Origin: Parabacteroides distasonis
GTDB taxonomy: Bacteria; Bacteroidota; Bacteroidia; Bacteroidales; Tannerellaceae
DNA length: 64,000 nt
Assembly: GCA_021531775.1 (NCBI GenBank)
Contig: JAFBIU010000012.1
Location: 1-64,000 of the forward strand
Direction of reading: 5' to 3'
Both the position numbers and the translations under genes were made by a program. Below the pieces are notes generated by a model. The model was not told the origin of the DNA, ran no database searches, and saw nothing but the letters and a program-made list of their open reading frames with translations. How positions within the stretch are numbered: the stretch's first letter is position 1; each line of letters begins with the position of its first letter. Positions 26,797 through 35,358 of the stretch are shown here, in pieces.

Positions 26797-27141
26797 CTAT
26801 TTCTTCATTAATGGAACCAATTTTTGTGATAATTCATGTGCTACAGACTTACATCTATTATCTTTAATGTACTGCATACACATCTTGTATGCTTCTTTAT
26901 ATTCATCACTTTCCATAAGCCGATCTACAAGTTGACGTAAATCGTTCTCGTCCTGATTAGACTTATGATAATTTTCTTCGATAAAAGTTACATCAGTTTC
27001 CTCATTAGTGATATTGGTGCTAAATCCATGATAATCATTTGTTTTTGATTTAGTTTTATTATGACTTGATGATACTGAAATATTCAATGAAGAAAGGAAT
27101 TCAGTTATTGTTTGAAATCGATTCTTTTTTATTGGGGCCAT
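26797..27141 (-). CDS. Small hypothetical protein
   Basis: 114 residues, hydrophilic, Asn/Ser/Lys-rich in the middle and helical at the C-terminus (DENDLRQLVDRLMESDEYKEAYKMCMQYIKD, TPR-like in pattern). No family recognised. The start lies 16 bp downstream of a broken IS4-type transposase start, on the same strand, so its transcription may now depend on the old IS promoter. The frame could be incomplete at its 5' end if the IS landed in it. Confidence 0.45.
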   Translation of the reverse strand: MAPIKKNRFQTITEFLSSLNISVSSSHNKTKSKTNDYHGFSTNITNEETDVTFIEENYHKSNQDENDLRQLVDRLMESDEYKEAYKMCMQYIKDNRCKSVAHELSQKLVPLMKK

Positions 27142-27157
27142 CGCTTTTTGGACTGCA

Positions 27158-27361
27158 TCAATAGTTGTTGAATTGAGTCCTGTTCAGAAAAGTGGTTAAT
27201 TGAGAGAAAACGTATTTGTCTTGATTCATATGTAGTCAACTTTTGTTGGCTGCAATGTAACAAAATCAAATCCGTTTCATTTTAAAAAATGGCTTAAAAG
27301 ACTATATTTCAATTATTTCAAAGAGCAATTTATCCACGTTAACGGGACAGTAGTGCTATAA
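27158..27361 (-). mobile_element. Remnant of an IS4-type (DUF4372) insertion sequence: 5' end and first 23 codons
   Basis: On the minus strand an ATG at 27229 opens MNQDKYVFSQLTTFLNRTQF followed by NNY and a stop at 27160-27158. This is the characteristic N-terminus of IS4-family transposases of Bacteroides (DUF4372 domain), here cut after 23 codons. The preceding 130 bp resembles the long untranslated left end of such elements, ending around TACTGTCCCGTTAACG (27340-27355), a likely terminal repeat. Family assignment is from memory of protein openings. The right part of the element is missing. Nothing else is seen in 27362-27482. Confidence 0.6.
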
Positions 27362-27482
27362 ATTCTCTTTATAATTCATGATTCTGAAGCTTCACAAGCT
27401 ATATACCTTTACTTTGCATTCATTGGCAATTTTGCACCAATTAGTTCTCAATTCTTTGTGTTCTGTCCAAACATCCCAATAA

Positions 27483-27671
27483 TTAGGGGCGTCCGATTGA
27501 AGACATTGGCACTTTGGTAATGTGCGCATTTTTACCATAACTGGAAACCCAAATGCCAACTCCAAAGAATATCTCCGAACTTATTGCCGTTTTCTGACCA
27601 CCTGTCTGACCACCTATTTCTGTATCAGTGACATTATCGGAAACATTCTTCTTTTTATCACTCGTCATCAA
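27483..27671 (-). CDS. Short hypothetical ORF, possibly a fragment of an AlbA_2/Fic-type regulator
   Basis: 62 residues, starting 8 bp after the stop of the AlbA_2 gene. It opens MMTSDKKKNVSDNVTDTEI and contains GGQTGGQKT; such Lys/Asp and GGQ strings are seen in linkers before the winged helix in AlbA_2 and Fic proteins, and the SDKK string recurs in the gene upstream. No winged helix follows, so it looks like a decayed or chimeric fragment. Expression is uncertain. Confidence 0.3.
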   Translation of the reverse strand: MMTSDKKKNVSDNVTDTEIGGQTGGQKTAISSEIFFGVGIWVSSYGKNAHITKVPMSSIGRP

Positions 27672-27679
27672 TTTGCTTA

Positions 27680-29479
27680 TTAGACTCTATCAAGTTCACC
27701 ATTAATGACCCAATTACCATTTTTGCGTCCACCATCTCGACTGACAATGTTCAGTTCTTTTAAATGGCGAACGACTTTATACACAGAGGTTTTCCCTAAT
27801 GCAAGTTCCTGTCCCAAAGAGTCAAACGTAATATAGGGATCTTGCTTTATTAATGTCAAGACCTTACTTTCAATAGCAGTTAATGGCAACACATTCTTTT
27901 TATCACTCTTTTTATCACTCTTTTTATCACTCTTTTTATCACTGGCTTTTTCCTCACCTTTTTCCTCACTTGTGGAATCAACAGAGTCATCTTTATGTAA
28001 GGTGTAGGTTGTCCAGCGATTCTTGTTTTCCTTGTTCAGTAGTTGCTTATCCACCATCTGATGCAGGATTTTACCGACTTCAATGGAATTAAGCCCTAAC
28101 AACTGTTGCAATTCGGTGTTGCTGATGCTATCGCCATTCCATACGTATGCCAGTATCATTTGCTCTTCTGAGGTCAAGGCATGGTATGACTCCTCGCCAT
28201 AATAGGCCTTCATTTCGCTCAACACGCTTTCGGGCAACAGGCTTATCATGGGCATGGTCAGATCTACCTGTCTCAACTCGGTGCGGTCGAGCAAGGTGGG
28301 TTTGCGCCAATGCTCATCTTTCCATGCTCTCAGAATGGTGGGATAGCCGCTGCCGATGTTGTCACCAAAGCCTATCATGCGCAGCATATTCTGGATGCGG
28401 GGATTGCGGGCTTTGGAGTTTCCGCCATTCATGATGTCTTCGATGGGAAGCTTCAGGGAGCCGGGATTGGAGAAGAGGAACTCATTGTCATGTTTCTCCA
28501 CTTTCAGCACACCGATGATAAAAAGGTCGGCATGAATGATCATGTTCGTCATCGCTTCTCTAACGGCTTTATGGACAGGGGTGTCGTCTATGCGTTCCAT
28601 CCCTTCAAGTTTGAAGGGACGTTTCAGGTCTGCTGTGAGTTTCGGCATGACGCGAGTGAAGAAGTTGAAGAGATTGTTTTCCCATGTACCGTCGTAGGTA
28701 AGACGGTCGCTCCAACGGCTATCACCTATCAGGTTGGTCTTGTCGATATAGTCCATGCGGATGTTGTCGAAGCGGTCGCGCACAGGAAGTCCCTTACCAA
28801 ACATCATCAGACCTGCCATCGTAAGACCTTCTCTTCGGGTGTTTCGGTCGGTGGTATATCCCCCCATACTACGAAGGAAATCCTTGTCGTCAAGCTGATT
28901 GAAGACATGGTCCACGTTACTCACCTTAAAATGGTTGCGGTAGGCATGCAGGGTAGGAAGGTCGATGTCGTTCATGTCGTAGTTCTCCAGCATGAGGCCG
29001 TCATTCCCGTTTTCATTGGCATCACGCAACATGGATCTCACTTCCTCGTCGGTACAATGATAGTCGCCCTCATAGTTGCGTTTGAAGCTGCCGCTCAACA
29101 GGTTTTTGTTGATATAGACAGGGCGCATGGTGTAGTTGGCCATGGGAACATGTATGGTGATAAGCTTCTTACCTTCGTATTCGATACATTCCACATCATC
29201 GTCAAACAGGATGTTACGACTCACCTTGTCGCTGTTGATAGTGTCCCAAAAAGTTTTGAGCATTTTGTCGGCATCAGTCACCCCCTTAATCTCAAACCTT
29301 TCTTCGTCGTATCTGTTGCGATGTTCCTTGATGCCTAAGACAATGACCCCGCCAATGGTGTTGGCAAATGCAGAATAGGTTTCCCACAACGACTTTGGCA
29401 AATCGCCTGAGGCCTCCTTATATTCTATATTGATGCGCTCTCCGTAGAGCATCAAGTCCTTTATATCTGTTGTTGTCAT
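27680..29479 (-). CDS. AlbA_2 (Schlafen-like) domain regulator with ATPase-like and winged-helix domains
   Basis: 599 residues. The N-terminal AlbA_2 domain (about 1-135: ERINIEYKEASGDLPKSLWETYSAFANTIGG) is followed by a central region, an HATPase-like segment (about 310-420: HKAVREAMTNMIIHADLF, LFSNPGSLKLP, IQNMLRMIGFGDNIGSGYP), a first wHTH (ISNTELQQLLGLNSIEVGKILHQM), a charged linker with four SDKK repeats (about 512-528) and a final winged helix (ITFDSLGQELALGKTSVYKVVRHL). Such proteins are annotated as putative DNA-binding transcriptional regulators or RecG-like; exact function unknown. It lies 20 bp downstream of the UpxY-like gene and is likely co-transcribed with it. Confidence 0.85.
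   Translation of the reverse strand: MTTTDIKDLMLYGERINIEYKEASGDLPKSLWETYSAFANTIGGVIVLGIKEHRNRYDEERFEIKGVTDADKMLKTFWDTINSDKVSRNILFDDDVECIEYEGKKLITIHVPMANYTMRPVYINKNLLSGSFKRNYEGDYHCTDEEVRSMLRDANENGNDGLMLENYDMNDIDLPTLHAYRNHFKVSNVDHVFNQLDDKDFLRSMGGYTTDRNTRREGLTMAGLMMFGKGLPVRDRFDNIRMDYIDKTNLIGDSRWSDRLTYDGTWENNLFNFFTRVMPKLTADLKRPFKLEGMERIDDTPVHKAVREAMTNMIIHADLFIIGVLKVEKHDNEFLFSNPGSLKLPIEDIMNGGNSKARNPRIQNMLRMIGFGDNIGSGYPTILRAWKDEHWRKPTLLDRTELRQVDLTMPMISLLPESVLSEMKAYYGEESYHALTSEEQMILAYVWNGDSISNTELQQLLGLNSIEVGKILHQMVDKQLLNKENKNRWTTYTLHKDDSVDSTSEEKGEEKASDKKSDKKSDKKSDKKNVLPLTAIESKVLTLIKQDPYITFDSLGQELALGKTSVYKVVRHLKELNIVSRDGGRKNGNWVINGELDRV
27896..27943. repeat. Perfect 4 x 12-bp tandem repeat in the AlbA_2 gene
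   Basis: Four exact copies of CTTTTTATCACT (as read on the plus strand) encode SDKK repeats in the linker between the two winged-helix segments of the regulator. Being a multiple of three, copy changes keep the frame but would alter linker length. Confidence 0.9.
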
Positions 29480-29499
29480 AATCGTGCTAAAGTAATGAT

Positions 29500-30159
29500 T
29501 TAATCTCGTTCCTTATCAATCTTCTCCATTGCCTCCTTCGGTATATAAGCCGTAGCCACCAAGCAACCGCTGAATAACTCTACGATCACTCGCTGTTGAC
29601 CGGCTATGCGCGCCACCCTGCCTTGGATACCTTTGAAATCACCCTCAGTGATAATCACCGAGTCACCCTGCTTGTATTGGATATTCTCCGATGTGACAGG
29701 AATGATATGAGGATTCTTGATGGAAGTGAGGCGGATGAAATTATTCATGGCTACATCACTGATAATGAGCGGAGGATTACAGTTGGGAGCGTCTTCTCGA
29801 TAGTTGGTGTGATCGTAGTAATAACTCAATAGAAGGCGAGACTCTATGGAGTTCACCTTCTCATCGTGAAGCATGGCATCCACTTCGTCCGGGGATGAAT
29901 GTGCAAAGATGAATGAAGGAAGGAGGGGCTCTGTGATGACCCGTATCTTCCTGTGCTTCTTGACCTGTTTGTACCTCATAGGCACATAACACTCCATGTT
30001 TCTCGCTTCCAGTATATCCTTGGCTTTCAGCACGCGACCATACGAGACACGAAGGACAAACCATTGCAGGGTTTGCGTATGGACATTCTCTACCGACACT
30101 CCATTTTGAACATTCAAAGTGGGGGGCGTACAGAAGGCAAGTTCTGTACCGTGACACAT
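29500..30159 (-). CDS. UpxY-like NusG-family transcription antiterminator
   Basis: The product contains a NusG N-terminal domain (QWFVLRVSYGRVLKAKDILE, YVPMRYKQVKKHRKI, LLPSFIFAHSSPDEVD) and a C-terminal KOW domain (GDSVIITEGDFKGIQGRVARIAGQQRVIVEL). UpxY proteins in Bacteroides bind RNA polymerase and stop early termination in long surface-polysaccharide operons. I use ATG 30159 (219 residues); the frame remains open to 30318, adding 53 residues that show no domain, and a TATTTTTG box at 30309-30302 suggests those extra residues are not translated. No capsule genes follow: the next genes are the AlbA_2 regulator and unknowns. Family firm, start uncertain. Confidence 0.8.
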   Translation of the reverse strand: MCHGTELAFCTPPTLNVQNGVSVENVHTQTLQWFVLRVSYGRVLKAKDILEARNMECYVPMRYKQVKKHRKIRVITEPLLPSFIFAHSSPDEVDAMLHDEKVNSIESRLLLSYYYDHTNYREDAPNCNPPLIISDVAMNNFIRLTSIKNPHIIPVTSENIQYKQGDSVIITEGDFKGIQGRVARIAGQQRVIVELFSGCLVATAYIPKEAMEKIDKERD

Positions 30160-30479
30160 TAAGCCAGTGTCAAGAGGCTGCCCATTATACAATGAAGCGT
30201 TGGTCACCAAGGACTTGTCTATTATATCTTCCACTGCAATGCAAGATGTCTGATTAAATGAAACAAGACTTTTCTCTATAAGAATTATCCATTTCTGATT
30301 ACAAAAATACAAAAACAATTACAGACTCTTGCATAAATAGACGAAAGTTTAGACCTGTCAACGATATAGACGGATTATGGACGGTATATAGAGGCATCTC
30401 GGGTGCTTGCTTATCTGCATAGCTGATAGAAGCTATGTGGGAAGGTCTTTGAAGTACATTTCAAAGCATGTCCGCACGT

Positions 30480-30545
30480 CGTCAAACGATTGTTTGACGG
30501 ATGTCAGACATCTGTTTGACGACTGTCAGGCGATCGTTTGACGAC
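30480..30545. repeat. Three tandem 22-bp partly palindromic repeats
   Basis: Units start at 30480, 30502 and 30524 and share the pattern TGTCAGRCRATYGTTTGACG with AC or GA at the end. Each is itself a dyad (GTCAAAC-GATT-GTTTGAC in unit one). They lie about 160 bp upstream of the UpxY-like gene's open frame in a gene-free 690-bp region, so they could be operator sites or part of a dispersed repeat. Confidence 0.75.
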
Positions 30546-30706
30546 ATGCAACTACCCTATGAATATGTATTCTTTTGGCTTTGGAATAAGCTTCTATGAG
30601 ATACTGAATTATGTTTGATGTAACATTCCAATTATCATCGATCCCGTGTCTATTCTTAACTTGACACCATAACCAAAAAGATTGTCCCACGAGGTACAAA
30701 ATAGGG

Positions 30707-30899
30707 TTGCTACGGGATGGCAACAATTGCCACGACGAGGAGGGAACAATGGCTGCTACGTGGTACTAACAATTGCTACCACGCGTGGTAGCAAAAACGG
30801 GCTGGCGAAAGGGGTAAGAAAGATGGGTGTAAGCAACTGGTGATGAGAATGATCCTTTGATACGAGCGGAAAGGGGTTCACATGCGGGAGGAAAAGGGA
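30707..30899. repeat. Dispersed intergenic repeat, copy 2 (four 21-23-nt units plus conserved tail)
   Basis: Units begin at 30707, 30728, 30751 and 30774; most end in AACAAT, and the last is the perfect 18-bp palindrome GCTACCACGCGTGGTAGC plus AAAA. The last unit differs from the last unit of copy 1 (3061-3083) at one base. The tail at 30851-30899 (GATCCTTTGATACGAGCGG to GAGGAAAAGGGA) parallels 3144-3187. No ORF is supported in 30546-30912. Confidence 0.7.
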
Positions 30900-30912
30900 T
30901 GGATTTGTATAG

Positions 30913-30954
30913 AAAAAAAATAGCCCCGGAAGTCCTCAAAAGACTTTCGGGGCT
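30913..30954 (-). terminator. Terminator of clpB
   Basis: On the minus strand AGCCCCGAAAGTC pairs with GACTTCCGGGGCT (one mismatch) around a TTTTGAG loop and is followed by ATTTTTTTT. It sits 53 bp after the clpB stop codon. Confidence 0.8.
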
Positions 30955-31007
30955 GATTAATCAACTCACAGAATCATTTTCCTATCTCATACGAAACGCT
31001 TGTCCAA

Positions 31008-33596
31008 TCAATTCCGGAACTGAAGAGCGTCACCTGCCCGGTCGATCACGATCGCACGTTCACGATTCACATGACCACTCAGGATCTCCTTCGACAATTC
31101 GTTCAGTACATACTTCTGGATCACTCGTTTCACAGGACGTGCACCAAACTGCGGATCGAAGCCTTCGTGGGCAATGAAATCGACAGCGGCATCGGTGAAC
31201 TCCAAGGTAATACCGTTCTTGTCCAACATCCGTTTCACGCCATTCAACTGCAACGATACGATCTGATGGATCTCCTGCTCGTTGAGCGGTGTGAACATGA
31301 TGATTTCATCAATACGGTTCAAGAACTCCGGACGGATACTCTTCTTCAAGAGATCCAGTACCTGACCCTTCGTACGCTCTAACACCTCATCATGGTTCGT
31401 TGCCGTCATTTTCTCGAAGTTCTCCCGAATGAGTGACGATCCCATGTTGCTGGTCATGATGATGATCGTATTCTTGAAGTTCACGGTCCGACCCTTATTG
31501 TCGGTCAGACGGCCATCATCCAATACCTGCAAGAGGATGTTGAAGACATCGGGATGGGCCTTCTCAATCTCATCAAACAGAACGACTGAGTAGGGTTTCC
31601 GACGAATGGCCTCGGTCAGCTGACCACCCTCATCGTATCCGACGTATCCCGGAGGTGCACCGATCAGACGCGTCGCACTGAACTTCTCCTGATATTCACT
31701 CATATCAATACGCGTCATCATGTTCTCATCGTCAAACAGGTAATCGGCCAACGCCTTAGCCAACTCTGTCTTACCGACACCGGTCGTACCGAGGAAGATG
31801 AACGAACCGATCGGTCGTTTCGGATCCTGCAAACCGGCCCGACTCCGACGTACGGCATCCGCAATGGCACTGATGGCCTCATCCTGTCCGATCACCCGTT
31901 TGTGCAATTCCTCTTCCAAGTGCAGCAGTTTCTCCTTTTCGCTCTGCATCATCTTGCTTACAGGAATACCGGTCCAACGCGAAACCACATCGGCAATGTC
32001 GTCGCTATCGACCTCTTCTTTGATCATAGCGGCACCCCCTTGCATGGTTTTCAGACGCTCCTGAACCCGCTTGATATCCTCCTCCTTCTGTTTGATCTTA
32101 CCATAACGGATCTCAGCCACCTTTCCATAGTCACCTTCACGTTCTGCCTTTTCAGCCTCAAACTTCAGGTTTTCGATATCAATCTTATCCTGCTGGATCT
32201 GGTTGATCTGCTCCTTCTCACTCTGCCACTGGGCCTTCTGCTTCGTCTCCTCCTCCTTGAGGTCGGCGATCTCCTTGTTCAGCTGTTCCAGTTTCGACTG
32301 ATCATCCTCCCGTTTGATGGCCTCACGCTCGATCTCCAACTGTTTGATACGACGTGACACCTCATCCAACGACTCGGGCACGGAATCGACCTGCATCCGT
32401 AAACGGGCAGCCGCCTCATCCATCAAGTCGATGGCCTTGTCCGGCAAGAAACGGTCGGAAATGTAACGGGTCGATAACTGCACAGCGGCAATGATGGCAT
32501 CATCCTTGATCCGCACCTTATGGTGATTCTCATATTTCTCCTTCAGACCACGCAGGATTGAAATGGCATCCATCTCATCCGGCTCATCCACCATGACAAT
32601 CTGGAAACGACGCTCCAAGGCTTTGTCTTTCTCGAAATACTTCTGATACTCATCCAAGGTCGTGGCACCGATGGCCCGTAATTCGCCTCGGGCCAATGCC
32701 GGCTTCAAGATGTTGGCTGCATCCATCGCACCCTCACCTTTACCCGCACCTACCAAGGTATGAATCTCATCGATGAACAGAATGATTTCACCATCTGATT
32801 TCATCACCTCGTTGACAACGGCCTTCAGACGCTCCTCAAACTCTCCTTTGTATTTAGCACCGGCTACCAGGGCACCCATATCCAACGAGAAGATCTGTTT
32901 CGACTTCAAGTTCTCCGGTACATCACCCCGAATGATACGATGCGCCAAACCCTCGGCAATGGCGGTCTTACCTACACCCGGCTCACCAATCAGAATCGGG
33001 TTGTTCTTGGTACGACGGCTCAAGATCTGCAAGACCCGACGAATCTCCTCGTCACGTCCAATCACCGGATCCAGCTTGCCGCTACGGGCACGCTCGTTCA
33101 GGTTGATGGCATATTTGCTCAATGCCTCATAGGTATCTTCGGCCGACTGGCTCGTCACCTTGTCGCCTTTCCGCAGCTCGGAGATGGCCTGCCGCAACTC
33201 TTTCTCCGTCACGCCTGCATCCTTCAAGATCTGCGAAGCATTGCTCTTCTCGGTCAGCAAAGCCAACAAGATCGGTTCCAACGAAACATATTGGTCGCCC
33301 AACTTGGACGAATAGTCGATCGCCTTCTGCAGAACCTGGTTGGCTTCATTCGACAGATAGGGTTCTCCACCCGATACCTTGGGCAGGGAGGCGATTTCAT
33401 TATCCAATACCCGATTCAGGTTGGTAATGTTCACACCCAACTTCTGAAACAAGAAATTGGTCACGCTTTCGCCTGTCATTATGACAGCCTTCAGCAAATG
33501 CACAGCCTCAATGCTCTGTTGGCCCCGTTGCGTTACCAACTGCACTGCCTGCTGTACGGCCTCTTGTGCTTTAATTGTAAAGTTGTTAAAATTCAT
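31008..33596 (-). CDS. clpB: ATP-dependent disaggregase ClpB
   Basis: 862 residues, full length. Clp N-domain repeats (1-145), first AAA+ module with Walker A GEPGVGKT (204-211) and Walker B LFIDEIH, the ClpB-specific middle coiled coil (about 410-530, rich in [17 protein letters not shown]-type heptads), second AAA+ module with GTTGVGKT (about 602-609) and a C-terminal D2 small domain. With DnaK it dissolves protein aggregates after heat stress in the cytoplasm. A GGAG ribosome site lies about 9 bp before the ATG. Monocistronic, with a terminator; an inverted repeat lies upstream. Confidence 0.97.
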   Translation of the reverse strand: MNFNNFTIKAQEAVQQAVQLVTQRGQQSIEAVHLLKAVIMTGESVTNFLFQKLGVNITNLNRVLDNEIASLPKVSGGEPYLSNEANQVLQKAIDYSSKLGDQYVSLEPILLALLTEKSNASQILKDAGVTEKELRQAISELRKGDKVTSQSAEDTYEALSKYAINLNERARSGKLDPVIGRDEEIRRVLQILSRRTKNNPILIGEPGVGKTAIAEGLAHRIIRGDVPENLKSKQIFSLDMGALVAGAKYKGEFEERLKAVVNEVMKSDGEIILFIDEIHTLVGAGKGEGAMDAANILKPALARGELRAIGATTLDEYQKYFEKDKALERRFQIVMVDEPDEMDAISILRGLKEKYENHHKVRIKDDAIIAAVQLSTRYISDRFLPDKAIDLMDEAAARLRMQVDSVPESLDEVSRRIKQLEIEREAIKREDDQSKLEQLNKEIADLKEEETKQKAQWQSEKEQINQIQQDKIDIENLKFEAEKAEREGDYGKVAEIRYGKIKQKEEDIKRVQERLKTMQGGAAMIKEEVDSDDIADVVSRWTGIPVSKMMQSEKEKLLHLEEELHKRVIGQDEAISAIADAVRRSRAGLQDPKRPIGSFIFLGTTGVGKTELAKALADYLFDDENMMTRIDMSEYQEKFSATRLIGAPPGYVGYDEGGQLTEAIRRKPYSVVLFDEIEKAHPDVFNILLQVLDDGRLTDNKGRTVNFKNTIIIMTSNMGSSLIRENFEKMTATNHDEVLERTKGQVLDLLKKSIRPEFLNRIDEIIMFTPLNEQEIHQIVSLQLNGVKRMLDKNGITLEFTDAAVDFIAHEGFDPQFGARPVKRVIQKYVLNELSKEILSGHVNRERAIVIDRAGDALQFRN

Positions 33597-33641
33597 ATAC
33601 TTAATCTCCTTTCTTATTCCTATTCATTCAATTACATTCAC

Positions 33642-33679
33642 CAAAGAATCTACAAATGAAATGCCAAAGCCATTCTTTG
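33642..33679. promoter_or_regulatory. Inverted repeat upstream of clpB
   Basis: CAAAGAAT (33642-33649) and ATTCTTTG (33672-33679) form an 8-bp inverted repeat with a 22-bp spacer, 46-83 bp upstream of the clpB start. It could be an operator or simply overlap TTTG-type promoter boxes; I cannot place a full promoter here. The rest of the 309-bp gap to tRNA-Thr holds only the tRNA promoter. Confidence 0.3.
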
Positions 33680-33824
33680 AGAATAAACTGACATTTTGTC
33701 ACAACAATCCAAACATCCGATACAATCCAGCAGACATTTCGACGGAAATGCAGACAAAAAGCCATCCCAACCGTTGCCTCTTCACAAGAAATACAAGCCT
33801 ATTTTGAAAAAAACAGGCCAAACT

Positions 33825-33855
33825 ATTGCAAAGTTCAAAATAATCCGTACCTTTG
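33825..33855 (+). promoter_or_regulatory. Promoter of the tRNA-Thr/tRNA-Tyr operon
   Basis: ATTG (33825-33828), 19 bp, TACCTTTG (33848-33855); the same -7 box sequence is found upstream of tRNA-Arg. The predicted start lies about 45 bp before tRNA-Thr. Confidence 0.5.
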
Positions 33856-33905
33856 CACCGCATTTGAGAGAAAATGCTACTCGAACGAGTAAAACAACAA
33901 ACAAT

Positions 33906-33979
33906 GCCTCTTTAGCTCAGTTGGCCAGAGCACGTGATTTGTAATCTCGGGGTCGTTGGTTCGAATCCGACAAGAGGCT
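33906..33979 (+). tRNA. tRNA-Thr(TGT)
   Basis: 74 nt; GCCTCTT pairs with AAGAGGC, discriminator T at 33979. Anticodon loop TTTGTAA gives TGT; T-arm GGTTCGAATCC. No encoded CCA. The anticodon stem contains one T-T mismatch. Confidence 0.95.
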
Positions 33980-33988
33980 CAAAACAAA

Positions 33989-34071
33989 GGGCAGTTACCA
34001 GAGTGGCCAAATGGGGCTGACTGTAACTCAGCTGGCTTACGCCTTCGGTGGTTCGAATCCATCACTGCCCA
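33989..34071 (+). tRNA. tRNA-Tyr(GTA)
   Basis: 83 nt with a long variable arm (GGCTTACGCC); GGGCAGT pairs with ACTGCCC, discriminator A at 34071. Anticodon GTA at 34023-34025 in loop CTGTAAC. It is 9 bp after tRNA-Thr, so both come from one transcript. Confidence 0.95.
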
Positions 34072-34076
34072 CAAAA

Positions 34077-34112
34077 AAAAGGATGTATCTCTAACAGATG
34101 CATCCTTTTTTT
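34077..34112 (+). terminator. Terminator of the tRNA operon
   Basis: GGATGTATCT pairs over 10 bp with AGATGCATCC around CTAAC, extended by A/T pairs, ending in TTTTTTT. Confidence 0.85.
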
Positions 34113-34153
34113 GTATGCCTACTCCTCCCCTCTTCCATCGTTGAAGATCAGAC

Positions 34154-34199
34154 AAAAAAAAGAGGGACAACAACCGTTTCTACCGGCTATCATCCCCCT
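34154..34199 (-). terminator. Terminator of the DUF4925-like lipoprotein gene
   Basis: On the minus strand AAGGGGGATGATAGCCG pairs (with G-U pairs) with CGGTTGTTGTCCCTCTT, followed by TTTTTTTG. Confidence 0.6.
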
Positions 34200-34218
34200 T
34201 TTATAGCATTACGTTGCA

Positions 34219-35214
34219 TTATCGCTTCTCGAACACAAGGCCAAAATCCAACGATTCGGCATTTTGCAAAGCTGGCAGCAGACTGCTCACCAATCCCTGA
34301 TAGGCTTCCGGGATCTTATTCATCAACAGTGGCATCGCCATCTGCATGGTGGGTACCAACACCTCCTTGGTCAAATAAAAGGTTGCGTCACCATTATTCA
34401 TCTGATAACCCATCGGCAAGGCATAATAGCCACCCAAGTCGATCAATGAAGAGGTAAGCATCTCGGCACTCAGACCAAATTCACTCAGTTTACTGTCTGC
34501 CAAGGCCAACAAATCGGTATAAGCCTTGTCGATCGCTATCAGCAACTGTCCGTCGCGTACACAATACTGCAAGCTCAACGCATTGGTAAACATCGAGAGA
34601 TCGACCGGTTGGTCACTGGCACGTGACTTCCACGCTACGCCCATCACGCCATTGGCCTGCAAATCCGAATAGACATACTCCACTTTTTGGGCAATCAAGC
34701 CGCCTACCAATGGACCAGCCATGGCTGACAACGCATCTAACTGCGGATTGCCTGTCACCAAATTGGCATACACACCGGCTCCGGCAGCCGTCATCTTCAC
34801 CTTCCACTGACCCGCTACATCGGCCGTGATCTGGCGATGAACCACCAACGACAATTTTCCCTTTTCAAATGTACCGGTTACCTGAACCGATCCATCCGTA
34901 GTCGCACTCTCACCGGAGAGGCTCAACACATCACCGGTCTGTTGCGACGAAGCCGTTACCTGCAACGTGGATGTTTCCGGCACTACATTATATAATGTAA
35001 GTACAACCTGATCCGCAGATGAAGCGGAGACCTCTACAGTCTTATTGCCCAAGGGTAGGGTTGCGTCATCTAAATGGATGGACAACGTACGAGTCGAATC
35101 ATACGTGCCGGATACGTTTTCCCACCCACTCTTATTGTCGTCGTCATCACTGCAGGAGACCAGCAGTGAAGAGACACACAGAACTGTCAACAAATACAAT
35201 AAACACTTTTTCAT
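34219..35214 (-). CDS. Secreted lipoprotein, DUF4925-like
   Basis: 331 residues with an unambiguous lipoprotein signal (MKKCLLYLLTVLCVSSLLVSC, Cys21) followed by SDDDD, a surface-export-type acidic stretch common on Bacteroidetes surface lipoproteins. Residues 30-130 are beta-rich and Ser/Thr-rich; 130-331 form a second domain. The overall pattern reminds me of DUF4925 proteins, whose function is unknown; I hold that name loosely. Monocistronic, with its own terminator. Confidence 0.7.
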   Translation of the reverse strand: MKKCLLYLLTVLCVSSLLVSCSDDDDNKSGWENVSGTYDSTRTLSIHLDDATLPLGNKTVEVSASSADQVVLTLYNVVPETSTLQVTASSQQTGDVLSLSGESATTDGSVQVTGTFEKGKLSLVVHRQITADVAGQWKVKMTAAGAGVYANLVTGNPQLDALSAMAGPLVGGLIAQKVEYVYSDLQANGVMGVAWKSRASDQPVDLSMFTNALSLQYCVRDGQLLIAIDKAYTDLLALADSKLSEFGLSAEMLTSSLIDLGGYYALPMGYQMNNGDATFYLTKEVLVPTMQMAMPLLMNKIPEAYQGLVSSLLPALQNAESLDFGLVFEKR

Positions 35215-35358
35215 GTTGTCTTCTTTCCAATTTTAATTCATCAATCGGGCGCGAAAGTAACGATTTCACAGCAAACCGCCACGAAAGATCGGCTTGTTTA
35301 GTCCCAAATCTGACGAATAGACCATCGAATCCTTGAAATATATCACTTCGATCACGGA

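Noticed and set aside
28310-29338. A 342-codon plus-strand ORF opposite the AlbA_2 gene
   Set aside because: It is antisense to well-recognised AlbA_2 and HATPase motifs and shows no family of its own.
30480-30545. Possible CRISPR array
   Set aside because: The units are directly abutting 22-mers with no spacers, so this is a tandem repeat, and no cas genes are in the window.
30526-30726. A 66-codon minus-strand ORF in the repeat region
   Set aside because: It lies across both repeat families and has no recognisable content.
33696-33944. An 82-codon plus-strand ORF running into tRNA-Thr
   Set aside because: It overlaps the tRNA promoter and the tRNA itself; the final residues are simply the tRNA read as codons.
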